A stretch of 64,000 nucleotides of DNA from Bacteroidales bacterium (GTDB taxonomy: Bacteria; Bacteroidota; Bacteroidia; Bacteroidales; Paludibacteraceae), in the NCBI GenBank assembly GCA_012518275.1, contig JAAYSS010000047.1:1-64000 (forward strand), in the 5' to 3' direction. The translations under genes and the position numbers were made by a program. Below are positions 55,395 through 64,000 of the stretch, one piece after another. The first letter of the stretch is position 1; the number at the start of each line of letters is the position of its first letter. Below the pieces are notes generated by a model. The model was not told the origin of the DNA. It ran no database searches and saw only the letters and a list, made by a program, of their open reading frames with translations.

Positions 55395-55982
55395 ATGGAT
55401 TTCACATCAATCTTGTTAATTGCAATCGGTCTGTCGATGGACAGTTTAGCTGTTTCAATCAGCCAGGGCGTTTGTTCCAAAAAACTACAAGTATCACAAG
55501 CGCTGTTGCTGGCAGTAATTTTCGGATTTTTCCAAGGTGCGATGCCCTTGTTGGGATATAGCATCGGGCAGCTTTTTGCAGATGTGATACGGTCTGTTGA
55601 TCACTGGATTGCATTTGTTATTTTACTCTTGATCGGTATCAAAATGATTATTGAAAGCATAAAAAAATCCAAGCAAAAGGATAACTATGGATGCGAAGAA
55701 GAGTGTACAGAAGAAAACTTTCGATTGAGATACTTAACAGTTCTTGCTGTAGCCACAAGTATAGACGCTATGGCTACCGGCTTGATTTTCACGGCATACC
55801 CTGCAATGATTCTGCCCGCAGTCCTTATCATTGCAGCCACAACATTTGTTTTTTCACTGCTTGGTGTAAAACTTGGACACAAGTTCGGCTCTCGGTTTAA
55901 ATTCAATTTTGAGATTTTAGGCGGTATTGTGCTAATCTTTATTGGGGTTAAGATATTATTAGAGCATCTTACAGCCATCTGA
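55395..55982 (+). CDS. mntP: Manganese efflux pump MntP
   Basis: 195 residues from the ATG at 55395, six membrane segments. The paired Asp-containing motifs IGLSMDSLAVSISQG and ATSIDAMATGL and the QALLLAVIFGFFQGAMPLLGY segment identify the family. A short Lys/Cys/Glu-rich loop (about 95-112) separates the halves. No manganese (yybP-ykoY) riboswitch is seen upstream. Confidence 0.9.
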   Translation: MDFTSILLIAIGLSMDSLAVSISQGVCSKKLQVSQALLLAVIFGFFQGAMPLLGYSIGQLFADVIRSVDHWIAFVILLLIGIKMIIESIKKSKQKDNYGCEEECTEENFRLRYLTVLAVATSIDAMATGLIFTAYPAMILPAVLIIAATTFVFSLLGVKLGHKFGSRFKFNFEILGGIVLIFIGVKILLEHLTAI

Positions 55983-56042
55983 TTTTTTATAAACATTATT
56001 CAACTTTAAGATGTTTCTTTAATAGTTCGATTAAAAATAATT

Positions 56043-57320
56043 ATGGAATTAAAAATGGAAGAAATTCAAAATTCAGCGTTTGAAGTAACGGCATGGACAA
56101 ACCAATTGTTGCAAAATTGGGGTGTAAACAGTGATTTAATCAATCTTTTTACTTTATTGTTACAATTGACTATCGTCATTTTAATAGCTTTCATTTTTCA
56201 ATGGATTGTACGAAAAATCATCGTGTTAGTATTGAAACAAATAGGCAAACTACCCAAAATGAAATTGGCAGAATTTCTGATACATGACAAATTCCCAACC
56301 TATTTAGCATTAACAGTGCCTTTGATTTGGGTAAAAAACACCATTCCTGTGGTTTTTGAAAACTATCCGACGACAATTTCAGTCCTTGAAAAGTTAATAG
56401 GCATCTTCATTGTTTTAATGATTTTCTGGCTTGTCAGTTCCTTTTTAAAATCGCTTTCAAAACACCTGCTTATACAAACAAAGTACAGCGACAAACCGAT
56501 TGAAAGCTATTTCCAAGTTGTAAAAATAGTCGTATTAATTTTCTGTGCCGGGGCTATCTTTACCATTCTGTCCGGTCAGAGTTTCGGAGCGTTTTTCACA
56601 GCCATGGGTGCCGCGTCCGCCATCATGATGCTGATTTTCAAAGACACTATTTTAGGGTTTGTTGCCAGCATTCAGGTAAGTACCAACGATATGGTACGCA
56701 TCGGCGACTGGATTACCATTCCGAAATTCAACGCTGACGGTATTGTGCAACAAATCACGCTGACGACCGTGAAAGTCAAAAATTTCGATAAAACCATCAG
56801 CACCGTTCCCACCTATGCGCTGATTTCAGATTCGTTCCAAAATTGGCGGGAAATGCAGAATGACGGCGCAAGGCGGATAAAACGTTCTATCTTTCTAAAA
56901 CAATCTTCATTCCGCTACATTCAAAAAGATGAGTTGGAAAAGTTCAAAAAAATTCAATTAATCAGCAGTTACATCGACGAACGTCAGCATATTATTGATG
57001 CCTACAACGAAGAATTTGAAGTCGATTTAGGCGTACAGGTGAATGGCAGAAACTTGACGAATATCGGGCTTTTCAGGAAATACACGGAAAATTACTTAAA
57101 GAATCACCCAAATGTTAGAAAGGATTTGACGCTGATGGTACGACAATTGGCTCCTACTGAAAGTGGACTTCCTTTAGAAATTTATTGTTTTACAAACACT
57201 ACCGTTTGGCAAGAGTACGAGAACATTATGGCTGATATTTTTGACCATCTGACTTCGGCAGTTCGATTTTTCGACTTGAAGATATTTGAGAATCTATCAG
57301 ATAGTGGTCCGGTAGAATAA
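56043..57320 (+). CDS. YbdG-like mechanosensitive ion channel
   Basis: 425-residue MscS-superfamily protein with five membrane segments (about 35-190) and a cytosolic beta domain. Pore-lining helix around GAFFTAMGAASAIMMLIFKDT; signatures LMVRQLAPTESGLPLEIYCFTNT and ADIFDHL match E. coli YbdG closely. The IKRSIFLKQSSFRYI block is present. Involved in osmotic adaptation. The initiator may be the ATG at 56055 instead. Confidence 0.9.
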   Translation: MELKMEEIQNSAFEVTAWTNQLLQNWGVNSDLINLFTLLLQLTIVILIAFIFQWIVRKIIVLVLKQIGKLPKMKLAEFLIHDKFPTYLALTVPLIWVKNTIPVVFENYPTTISVLEKLIGIFIVLMIFWLVSSFLKSLSKHLLIQTKYSDKPIESYFQVVKIVVLIFCAGAIFTILSGQSFGAFFTAMGAASAIMMLIFKDTILGFVASIQVSTNDMVRIGDWITIPKFNADGIVQQITLTTVKVKNFDKTISTVPTYALISDSFQNWREMQNDGARRIKRSIFLKQSSFRYIQKDELEKFKKIQLISSYIDERQHIIDAYNEEFEVDLGVQVNGRNLTNIGLFRKYTENYLKNHPNVRKDLTLMVRQLAPTESGLPLEIYCFTNTTVWQEYENIMADIFDHLTSAVRFFDLKIFENLSDSGPVE

Positions 57321-57340
57321 TTGCAATCCCTTTATCGAAC

Positions 57341-57436
57341 CGCTCAAATCAATAAATCTGAACGCTTGGGTTTTTCTACCCGAGCGCTCAAACCCAACAC
57401 ATCTGAGCGTTCAAACCTAACACATCTGAGCGCTCA
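57341..57436. repeat. Tandem repeat of 22-23 bp with palindrome TGAGCGCTCA
   Basis: Units start at 57341, 57363, 57385, 57408 and 57431 (partial). Units 3 and 4 are nearly identical (CGCTCAAACCCAACACATCT / CGTTCAAACCTAACACATCT, then GAG). Unit 2 keeps only the ends, with TGGGTTTTTCTACC inside. Junctions of units give TGAGCGCTCA, a perfect 10-bp palindrome, at 57427-57436. It lies between the convergent channel and ABC-exporter genes. Confidence 0.7.
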
Positions 57437-57454
57437 CAGTAATCAATCGGCATT

Positions 57455-58789
57455 TTACTTTACTCTCAACCACTTCCACAGCTCTTTCCAACTCACTTTT
57501 TTGCCGTACATCAAAATTCCGGTGCGGTAAATCTTTCCTGCCAGCCACGTGGAAGCAATAAACGAGCCGACGAGTACGGCAAGCGACAGTAAAATCTGCC
57601 ACATCGGCACGTCGTAAGGCACACGCGCCATCATCACTACGGGCGAAGTGAACGGAATCATCGAACCCCAAAAAGCCAAGGCGCTGTCGGGACTTTGCGA
57701 AGCGTAAATCCCTATAAACAAGGCGAATATTATCGGTAGAGTTATTGGCATGGAAAACTGCTGCGTATCGGTTTCGTTGTCCACAGCCGACCCGATGGCG
57801 GCGAAAAGCGACGCATAAAGCAGATATCCGCCAAGGAAATAAAGCAGGAACAGCACGGATACTTTCACAAAGTCAAAACCGGAAAGCATCGTCATCACCT
57901 TACTTATCATTTCCGCAGAATCGCCTTCTGAAACAGTTTGCCCCATTTGAACAGCTTCCGACATGGAAGATGTGTTAAATCCGGGACCGAAAATAGCCGT
58001 TCCGATGCCGGTCAAAATCAGCGTAAAAACTATCCAAATGGTAAATTGAGTCAGCCCGACAAGCGCAATCCCAATGATTTTCCCCATCATCAGCTCAAAA
58101 GGCTTGACCGATGAGATAATTACTTCCACGATTCGGCTCGTTTTTTCCTGCAAAACACCCGACATCACCTGTGAGCCGTAACTCATGATGAAAATATAAA
58201 TCAAAAAAGCAGACACCATGCCGATAATAAGCGCCATCTCTGCCGAACCTTCCTTTTCCTTGCCCGAGCTGTCCCATTTAATCGTTGTGATTTTAATGTT
58301 GGATTTGGACTGCTCGATTTTTTCTTTCAAATCTTGTATGTTCAAAGCCTCTAACTTCTTGTCGCGAACGTAGTTATTCAACTGATTGGCGATGTAGCTT
58401 TTCAATTCAACGTTAATCTGTTTCTCGGAATAAATCGTTACGGCATTCGGATTTTCAACCAAATCTTCCGAAATGTATAACACGGCTGAAAGTTCGTTCT
58501 TTTTATTTGATGTTGTCTTATCTGACCGCTCTTTCCGAATATCGTCAATGGATGTGTCGGTAAATACAAACGTGTACTGCTCGCTGCTTTTCAAAACATC
58601 TCGAAGCGAACGGGTATTGTCCACCACAACGATGTTTTTAACCGTTTCATCTTTTAGCGTCGTTATCCACATCGGCAAAATAATCATTGCCGCCATAAAG
58701 ATGGGTGTGAGAAACGTGAGCAATAAAAATGATTTTTTCATTACCCGCGAAACGTATTCGCGCTGGATGATAATTCCTATCTTGGACAT
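57455..58789 (-). CDS. ABC-2 type exporter permease (NatB-like)
   Basis: 444 residues: one N-terminal membrane segment (about 20-42), a large extracytoplasmic domain (about 45-190) and five or six C-terminal membrane segments (about 190-425). The GSQVMSGVLQEKTSRIVEVIISSVKPFELMMGKIIG segment is typical of ABC-2 permeases of the NatB type. It follows its ATPase partner on the same strand. Substrate unknown. Confidence 0.87.
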   Translation of the reverse strand: MSKIGIIIQREYVSRVMKKSFLLLTFLTPIFMAAMIILPMWITTLKDETVKNIVVVDNTRSLRDVLKSSEQYTFVFTDTSIDDIRKERSDKTTSNKKNELSAVLYISEDLVENPNAVTIYSEKQINVELKSYIANQLNNYVRDKKLEALNIQDLKEKIEQSKSNIKITTIKWDSSGKEKEGSAEMALIIGMVSAFLIYIFIMSYGSQVMSGVLQEKTSRIVEVIISSVKPFELMMGKIIGIALVGLTQFTIWIVFTLILTGIGTAIFGPGFNTSSMSEAVQMGQTVSEGDSAEMISKVMTMLSGFDFVKVSVLFLLYFLGGYLLYASLFAAIGSAVDNETDTQQFSMPITLPIIFALFIGIYASQSPDSALAFWGSMIPFTSPVVMMARVPYDVPMWQILLSLAVLVGSFIASTWLAGKIYRTGILMYGKKVSWKELWKWLRVK

Positions 58790-58854
58790 TTTAATTGATT
58801 GATGGTTGAGTAGTTAATAGTTAAATGGTAACTTCGTGTTTCAATCTCCTGACT

Positions 58855-59751
58855 TTAAGCCTTTGTTACCGTTCGGATAAAAATATCGTTCATCGTGGGC
58901 AATAATTCTTCAAATGAATAGACCTGAGTTTGAGCGATGATTTCTTGCAGGATTTCGTTATTCGACTTCTCGTTTCGTTTTTTAAGCGTCGTTTCAAAGG
59001 CTCCGTTTTTCTGAATTTGAGAAATAATATCGCAGTTTTCAAGCGTCACGGCATCGGCGGTTTTCACGAAAAGGCTGTCAGATGCATGCGAAGCTCGAAT
59101 TTCAGCTACATTCCCTTGTAGAACGACTTTGGATTTATGAACCAACGAAATGTTTTCGCAGAGCTCTTCCACCGATTCCATGTTGTGAGTCGAGAAAATA
59201 ATGGTTGTCCCTTGGTCGCGAAGTGCCAAAATTTCACGTTTCAGCAGGTCGGCATTTACCGGATCAAATCCGCTGAACGGTTCGTCAAAAATCAGCAGTT
59301 CCGGTTCGTGCAGAATGGTTGTGATAAACTGCACTTTTTGCGCCATCCCTTTGGATAGTTCTTCCACTTTCTTGCCCCACCAGTCCTGAATTTCAAACTT
59401 CTCAAACCAATACTTCAGCGATTTCAGCGCATCTGCCTTGCTCATCCCTTTCAGACGCGCCAAGTAAACAGCCTGCTCACCCACTTTCATTTTTTTGTAC
59501 AGCCCGCGCTCTTCCGGCAAGTAGCCGATGTTTCGCACATCTTCAAGTTGAAGCTTTTTCCCGTTCAACAAAACTTCTCCGCTATCGGGCGCAGTTATGC
59601 AGTTGATAATGCGAATCAGCGTAGTTTTTCCGGCACCGTTTGGTCCAAGAAGCCCATACACAGTTCCTTTCGGAATTTCCAAGCTGACACCATCCAAGGC
59701 ACGATGCCCGGCGTATTGCTTCACAACGTTATTTACTTCAAGAAATTTCAA
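58855..59751 (-). CDS. ABC transporter ATP-binding protein (NatA-like)
   Basis: 298 residues with Walker A GPNGAGKTT (36-44), signature ELSKGMAQK and Walker B LLIFDEPFSGFD; a DUF4162-like C-terminal domain (about 215-298). The signature reads LSKGM rather than LSGGQ, common in this exporter class. The start is TTG at 59751; no ATG is available nearby, so this is an unusual but likely start. It precedes the permease by 65 bases. Confidence 0.88.
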   Translation of the reverse strand: MKFLEVNNVVKQYAGHRALDGVSLEIPKGTVYGLLGPNGAGKTTLIRIINCITAPDSGEVLLNGKKLQLEDVRNIGYLPEERGLYKKMKVGEQAVYLARLKGMSKADALKSLKYWFEKFEIQDWWGKKVEELSKGMAQKVQFITTILHEPELLIFDEPFSGFDPVNADLLKREILALRDQGTTIIFSTHNMESVEELCENISLVHKSKVVLQGNVAEIRASHASDSLFVKTADAVTLENCDIISQIQKNGAFETTLKKRNEKSNNEILQEIIAQTQVYSFEELLPTMNDIFIRTVTKA

Positions 59752-59817
59752 TTTGATAAATTTGTTAAATGATTGTTTGGATGTTAAACGTATAAACTCT
59801 TGAACTCTTTTTATTCA

Positions 59818-60840
59818 TCACATCTTAAACGATACACTTACGCCTAAGAAATTGTTCTGCGGATTGACAATAAACGAGCCGAGCATCAGTACAAAATCAT
59901 ACCACATATGTGCCGCTACTGCCGGTCCGATATCATATCCCCGTTTTTGAACATCGTATCCGAACAAATAACCCATCACGGAAGTCACCGCAACCTGCGT
60001 GAAAGTGGCAGCGTAATCGGGCTTTTTTGACATCATAAGATTGGTCAAATGGGCTCCCCCAAAAATCAAACTAGAATAAATCAAACCTTTCCGCTGTCCA
60101 TATTTATAATCCAGCATCGGCATCACTGCATTCCTAAACACATACTCTTCTGACACTCCCGCACCAAAACTTGCCGCCAGCGAAACTCCGCCGTATAGTG
60201 CCAACGCATGATTGGGGTTAACATATCGATTCATCACCATCATCTGTTCCACCTGTCCGAAATAACGATTCGGCTTTGGACCAAGCAAAAAAAGTTCCGC
60301 AACGGCAATGGCAACAAATGCCCCTGTTATCGGCGTAAAAAAATTCTTAGGCTGAAAGGGTGCCAACAGTAAATCGTTGTATTGTATCGGATCGTACCGA
60401 AAATCAGGATTGTTATATTGTATATATTCCATCCTGTTTCGGAAGAAATCAACTTTATCTACACTATAAGCCTGCAAACCAATTAACAACGGGAAATTAG
60501 AGTACGGCGACGAGTTTTCCCTTCCGAACCTATCGCTGTTTATCAATCCGTACGTAATACCGCCAACAGCCAAGCTCGAAAAAACAATCCCTTCAGCTAT
60601 TCTTTTGTCATAAAAATGGGTACCTCCGGGAACATAAAATGTCCAATTCGGGTAAAGTTTCGGGGCTGTTTGAGACAAAATCGCTTCCTCTTCACTCGGT
60701 TTTTCAAGGCTGTTACCGTTTAACTGCAAATTAACACTCGCCGAGTCATTCAATTCAATAGCTACACTATCCGTTGGAAATTGAGCCAGCAATATTCCGG
60801 TAGCAAAAAATAGATATGCAATAATAGTAATAAATCTCAT
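59818..60840 (-). CDS. CPBP-family intramembrane protease-like protein
   Basis: 340 residues with a signal-like N-terminus (about 1-19), a soluble stretch (about 20-75), then several membrane segments. The abortive-infection/CAAX-protease-type motifs SEEYVFRNAVMPML, GGAHL and the AAHMWYDF end carry the expected Glu, His and Asp/Asn residues. In Bacteroidetes such proteins may cleave membrane substrates, but none is known here. It precedes the ABC exporter by 66 bases. Confidence 0.8.
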   Translation of the reverse strand: MRFITIIAYLFFATGILLAQFPTDSVAIELNDSASVNLQLNGNSLEKPSEEEAILSQTAPKLYPNWTFYVPGGTHFYDKRIAEGIVFSSLAVGGITYGLINSDRFGRENSSPYSNFPLLIGLQAYSVDKVDFFRNRMEYIQYNNPDFRYDPIQYNDLLLAPFQPKNFFTPITGAFVAIAVAELFLLGPKPNRYFGQVEQMMVMNRYVNPNHALALYGGVSLAASFGAGVSEEYVFRNAVMPMLDYKYGQRKGLIYSSLIFGGAHLTNLMMSKKPDYAATFTQVAVTSVMGYLFGYDVQKRGYDIGPAVAAHMWYDFVLMLGSFIVNPQNNFLGVSVSFKM

Positions 60841-60878
60841 AGGTTGGGTTTAAGTTTTATTTCATGCAATTCGTATAT

Positions 60879-61568
60879 TTACACTTTTCCTTCATCTGCA
60901 AAGCTGTAATAGCTGTTTCCGGCAATGATAAGGTGATCCAAAAAACGTATTTCGATAGCGTTACAGCCATTTTTTATTTTCTGCGTTACCGAATAATCAT
61001 CTCCGCTCGGCTTCTTCTCACCCGACGGATGATTGTGTGCCACAGCAATGGCGTGAGCTGACTTTTCCAGCGCCAACCGAAGCAATATCGGGATATCTAC
61101 AACGGTTTGACGCATACCGCCTTTCGTTAAATTAACTACTTCCATCACTTTATTTGCCCCGTTCAGAAACACCGCCCAAAACTCCTCGTGATTCAAATCT
61201 TCCATCCTCGGTCCGAAGACATCAAATAAATCACTGCTTTGCGTAATTTGTTTCCGTTCCAGCACCTCCTCGGTTCTCCGCCTTTTCCCTATTTCAAGGG
61301 CAGCAATTAAAGTTATCGCTTTGGCTTCGCCGATGCCTTTGAACTTCTTTAAATCCGATATTGATAAGCGAGCTAACTCGTTCAAATTATTGTGATTTTC
61401 ACTTAAAATCCGCCTGCAAAGCTCCACAGCCGTTTCATCCCTATTACCTGAACCGATTAATATTGCCAGCAGCTCAGCATCGGAAAGTGCCGAAGCGCCT
61501 TTCTTCATCAGCTTTTCACGCGGGCGATCGTCCTCAGCCCATTCGGTTATGGTTAATCGTTTTGTCAT
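60879..61568 (-). CDS. radC: RadC-family (JAB/MPN) protein
   Basis: 229 residues from the ATG at 61568 (track start 61604). N-terminal UPF0758 helix-hairpin-helix portion (GASALSDAELLAILIGSG, KFKGIGEAKAITLIAALE), then the JAMM metalloprotease-like motif HNHPSGEKKPSGDD (H-x-H-x10-D). Named for DNA repair but its role in repair is doubtful. Confidence 0.93.
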   Translation of the reverse strand: MTKRLTITEWAEDDRPREKLMKKGASALSDAELLAILIGSGNRDETAVELCRRILSENHNNLNELARLSISDLKKFKGIGEAKAITLIAALEIGKRRRTEEVLERKQITQSSDLFDVFGPRMEDLNHEEFWAVFLNGANKVMEVVNLTKGGMRQTVVDIPILLRLALEKSAHAIAVAHNHPSGEKKPSGDDYSVTQKIKNGCNAIEIRFLDHLIIAGNSYYSFADEGKV

Positions 61569-61626
61569 GTTTTTTAAGTTAGATGAACGAAAAGAGAAGC
61601 TCAATATTCAAAAAACATTTAGTTAT

Positions 61627-62733
61627 TTACTGCTTATTGGCTTCTTCCAAATGCCTAACCACATCTTCGTTTTCATCGTAAATACTTAAATCAATATTAT
61701 TCAATTTCCCGTTATCAATAAGCGATTTCAACAACGGATAAATCGGGAATTCCTCTGTCCAATAACGTTTGCAAAGAAAAATCATCGGACTGGCGAAACC
61801 ATAGCTTTCGTAATGGTTTTGAGCCAAATCCATAAAAATCTCCTGCATCGTTCCGGCACTTCCGGGTGAGAAAATCACACCGCCTTTGGCGATGGCAAGC
61901 AAACCTTCTTCGCGCAAACTGTTTTCGAAAAACTTGGCAATGTGCGTAGCAAACGGCGTAGAAAGCTCATGACCGTAGAGCCATGTCGGTATTCCAAGGC
62001 TTTTGAATTCGGATTCAGGATATTTTTCGAGCACTTGAAACGATGTTTTCAGCCAATCGGGATGCGAGTAAATCGGCGCAGGGCTAAATATTCGCACGGC
62101 ATCTTCCAGCTCAGCGTCTGTCTTACCCGCAAACCAAGCCCCCAGATGCAACGCTTCCATGGCTCCCGGACCACCTCCGGAACACATCAAATAACCTTTC
62201 TCGGTCAGAATCTTTGATAACTTTGCGGTTTGCAAATAAAGTTTTTCGTCTCGTCTCAGTTTGTGCCCACCCATGATAGCCAGCACTTTGCGTTCATCAT
62301 AATCCGAAAGGAAGTCGTGTTTGGCATCGTAAATGGAATGGTCATGAAGCGAGCGAGCCAGCGTTTCCTTGATGTTCCGCGTTTCCGAACCACCCATTTT
62401 TTTGTAATAATCATACACGATTTTATCCCTTGTCGCCAAATAAGTTTCCGGCTTTCTGTAATCGTAGCCGTTGTATAGTTTCTCTTTGTTGTAAAGCCCC
62501 GACGGGTAAATACTGAACGGAACGCTTAATCGTGGAAAAATGTAATTATTGGGAAACAAGTAATTTATTAGTTTGTCTGTCATTTTACAATCAAGAAACA
62601 AACAGTTTTTCACGGCAATACACATCATCCGTTCCTCGAGCCTCGTAAAGTCCAACCTTTGAAAAGCTATTTTTGAAAGCTTTTCATTCTTAATAACTTC
62701 TCGTAATTCTTCTTGTTTCTTTATCTTTCGCAT
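61627..62733 (-). CDS. LOG-family (lysine-decarboxylase-like) nucleotide-binding protein
   Basis: 368 residues with a family-typical Rossmann domain: MGGHKLRRDEKLY, CSGGGPGAMEALHLG, and FSPGSAGTMQEIF where LOG phosphoribohydrolases read PGGxGTxxE. The family releases cytokinin-like or nucleotide ribose phosphates, but the longer N-terminus (about 1-130) and altered motif leave the activity uncertain. It stands upstream of radC, with a gap of 58 bases. Confidence 0.83.
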   Translation of the reverse strand: MRKIKKQEELREVIKNEKLSKIAFQRLDFTRLEERMMCIAVKNCLFLDCKMTDKLINYLFPNNYIFPRLSVPFSIYPSGLYNKEKLYNGYDYRKPETYLATRDKIVYDYYKKMGGSETRNIKETLARSLHDHSIYDAKHDFLSDYDERKVLAIMGGHKLRRDEKLYLQTAKLSKILTEKGYLMCSGGGPGAMEALHLGAWFAGKTDAELEDAVRIFSPAPIYSHPDWLKTSFQVLEKYPESEFKSLGIPTWLYGHELSTPFATHIAKFFENSLREEGLLAIAKGGVIFSPGSAGTMQEIFMDLAQNHYESYGFASPMIFLCKRYWTEEFPIYPLLKSLIDNGKLNNIDLSIYDENEDVVRHLEEANKQ

Positions 62734-62823
62734 GGTTATAAAAATTTAACACATCTCCTACCCTGTGCCTGAATATGACCTCCGCAAAACATACTCCCCA
62801 TCCACCACACACCAATCTCCAAA

Positions 62824-63834
62824 CTAATACCCCGATTTTTCCAGCAGTTCCTGATAATTATTCATCTGCATCAATGCAGGCAGGGTTACGTTTTTATTTT
62901 TATTCATAAAGCTCTCCACTATTCGAAGCCCCATCCACTCCCCCAGCCTTCCCGGCGATTCTTGTGAAATAGGCGCAGTAAACGGCGCCACCTTCATGTA
63001 CTTTCGGATTAAATGTTGGTCGGACGAAAACAAATCTTTCTGCGCAACAATGGCTTTCCAGATTTCCGTTTCGTGTGTTTCTGCCCACAATTGCTGTTCT
63101 TGTGAGTACCCCACAATATCTTTCATCTCCTTTTCAGACATCGCTACGGAAAGCAGGAACAATACCTTGCCCCGATACAGCATATTGTCAATCAGTCGAT
63201 TTTGCGAAGCATCAAACATAAAATTTCTAAAAAGCACGGCAGATACTACATCAATCGGTAATCGTTCTGCAACAAAGTTTTGAAGCATATAATCATAAAC
63301 GATATCTTTATAAGGCTCAAAATCAGCACCTAAATAAAAATCCGTACCTACGCCAAACACCGTGCGGTCAAGGCTCATAAGCATCGGAACATTCAGCCCG
63401 GACACGTAAAAATAGAGCTCGGGCAGGGTCAAGTTCGGGAAATAATGATGAATGAAGGTGAAAGCATCGGCAATTTCGTTTTGAATGGAAGAAATATCGG
63501 TAAACACATCCAACACCTTCCTATTCACGTCTTTCACAAGCGGATAATTAACAAAATCGCTCAACATTTTGCCAATCGTATCGCGGTCGGTTACTGAAGA
63601 ATTCGTCATGTTTTCGATAAAAAGGGGAAGGAATTTCGGATATTTAACCAGCAATGATTCAACCGATTCAGCTAAATTGACCGTATCTAAACGTATCAAA
63701 TCCCTGTCGAAACGGCGGATATTCACCTCCACCCTGTTTTTCTTGGTGTCAATGTGAAAGCGATTCTTCTTCCCGCAAGACGGAAGCAATAAGAGTAACG
63801 AAAGCAAAAGTATGTAGATGTTAGATTTTACCAT
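62824..63834 (-). CDS. gldB: Gliding motility lipoprotein GldB-like protein
   Basis: 336 residues, lipobox LLLPSC (Cys about 20) following a strong hydrophobic run, then an alpha-rich domain with VNIRRFDRDLIRLDT and an alpha-helical mid region with FIHHYFPNLTLPELYFYVSG. These match GldB, linked to gliding and type IX secretion in Flavobacteria and retained in some non-gliding relatives. The promoter box ends 9 bases upstream of the ATG, so the leader is only a few bases. Other gld genes are not in this window. Confidence 0.8.
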   Translation of the reverse strand: MVKSNIYILLLSLLLLLPSCGKKNRFHIDTKKNRVEVNIRRFDRDLIRLDTVNLAESVESLLVKYPKFLPLFIENMTNSSVTDRDTIGKMLSDFVNYPLVKDVNRKVLDVFTDISSIQNEIADAFTFIHHYFPNLTLPELYFYVSGLNVPMLMSLDRTVFGVGTDFYLGADFEPYKDIVYDYMLQNFVAERLPIDVVSAVLFRNFMFDASQNRLIDNMLYRGKVLFLLSVAMSEKEMKDIVGYSQEQQLWAETHETEIWKAIVAQKDLFSSDQHLIRKYMKVAPFTAPISQESPGRLGEWMGLRIVESFMNKNKNVTLPALMQMNNYQELLEKSGY

Positions 63835-63842
63835 TTAAGGTA

Positions 63843-63850
63843 CAAAAATA
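63843..63850 (-). promoter_or_regulatory. -7 box (TATTTTTG) close to gldB start
   Basis: TAnnTTTG match on the minus strand, 8 bases between its end and the ATG at 63834; predicts a leader of about 2-5 bases. Confidence 0.5.
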
Positions 63851-63946
63851 GTAAAATTAACGGAAGAATCGCACTTATCTTTCGCATCAAAACACTTTTA
63901 CCGAAAATAAAGGGTACTTTCTGTAGTCCGGTTCTAATAATTTTTG

Positions 63947-63954
63947 TACTTTTG
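63947..63954 (+). promoter_or_regulatory. -7 box (TACTTTTG) for the partial tRNA
   Basis: TAnnTTTG match, 10 bases before the first tRNA base. Confidence 0.6.
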
Positions 63955-63964
63955 TGGTTCCAAT

Positions 63965-64000
63965 TGTCCTATAGTGTAACGGTAGCACACCAGTCTCTGG
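63965..64000 (+). tRNA. tRNA-Gln (partial, anticodon probably CTG)
   Basis: First 36 bases of a tRNA running off the window: TGTCCTATAG start, D-arm GTGTAACGGTAGCAC, then anticodon stem CCAGT, loop C-T, and CTG at positions 34-36. The U at position 1 is usual for tRNA-Gln. The end is missing, so the assignment is probable. Confidence 0.75.

Noticed and set aside
57341-57436. CRISPR-like array
   Set aside because: Units abut without spacers and no cas genes are in the window.
57321-57530. ORF of 69 codons following the channel gene
   Set aside because: It is in frame read-through of the tandem repeat, begins with TTG and overlaps the permease gene on the other strand.

Overview
The window reads as a chromosomal segment of a Bacteroidales bacterium, AT-rich. 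Evidence: Bacteroidetes-type -7 boxes (TAnnTTTG) in front of most transcription units, a TonB-dependent receptor paired with a lipoprotein, PorQ-like and GldB-like proteins (type IX secretion/gliding), the NagB-like/LmbE fusion, and a DUF7935-DUF6452-DUF6048 type cluster. A Paludibacter-like or Dysgonomonas/Porphyromonas-like fermenter is plausible, but genus is a guess. Most of the window is core genome; the only clearly decayed patch is about 36.6-39.1 kb.

Layout. 0-6 kb: tail of an Arg/Ser-rich protein, trmN6, an orphan LysO half, gpmI and a short metH. 6-10 kb (minus): hisS, rpsO, a PAP2 phosphatase, mnmD and rubrerythrin. 10-14.5 kb (minus): a lipoprotein / small ORF / TonB receptor operon, then rplS. 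14.6-17.9 kb (plus): hpt-adk-obg-pgeF. 17.9-23.4 kb (minus): xseB, a CLC channel, a sugar transferase, threonylcarbamoyl-AMP synthase and tilS. 23.5-32.7 kb: folC, aspA, porQ, cutC, then cmk-ispH-pfkA, a low-molecular-weight phosphatase and a lipoprotein. 32.8-36.5 kb: NagB-like/LmbE fusion, a small membrane protein and hemW. 36.6-39.1 kb: pirin pseudogene, tRNA-Pro, and two IS30-family relics either side of tRNA-Met. 39.2-46.1 kb: prs, a second phosphofructokinase, and an outer-membrane protein / RND transporter / lipoprotein-sorting-like triad. 46.2-55.3 kb: ftsK, nth, DUF4199, GT2, crcB, the DUF trio and transketolase. 55.4-64 kb: mntP, a YbdG-like channel, an ABC-2 exporter, CPBP protein, radC, LOG-family protein, gldB and the start of a tRNA-Gln.

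How the genes fit together. Central carbon metabolism (gpmI, two pfk genes, transketolase, prs), tRNA modification and charging (trmN6, mnmD, tilS, the Sua5-type enzyme, hisS), folate/methionine metabolism (folC, metH) and envelope export dominate. Points that most deserve attention: a strong terminator hairpin inside the end of a small ORF directly before a TonB receptor start (possible translation-coupled attenuation); a NagB-like domain that has lost its catalytic residues while its fused LmbE deacetylase motifs are intact; a MetH without its reactivation domain; a multiply broken pirin gene; two IS30 relics with complementary deletions; a 22-23-bp tandem repeat carrying a palindrome between two convergent genes; and very short or absent leaders on mnmD and gldB. 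No CRISPR array, prophage, rRNA operon or recognisable riboswitch was seen.
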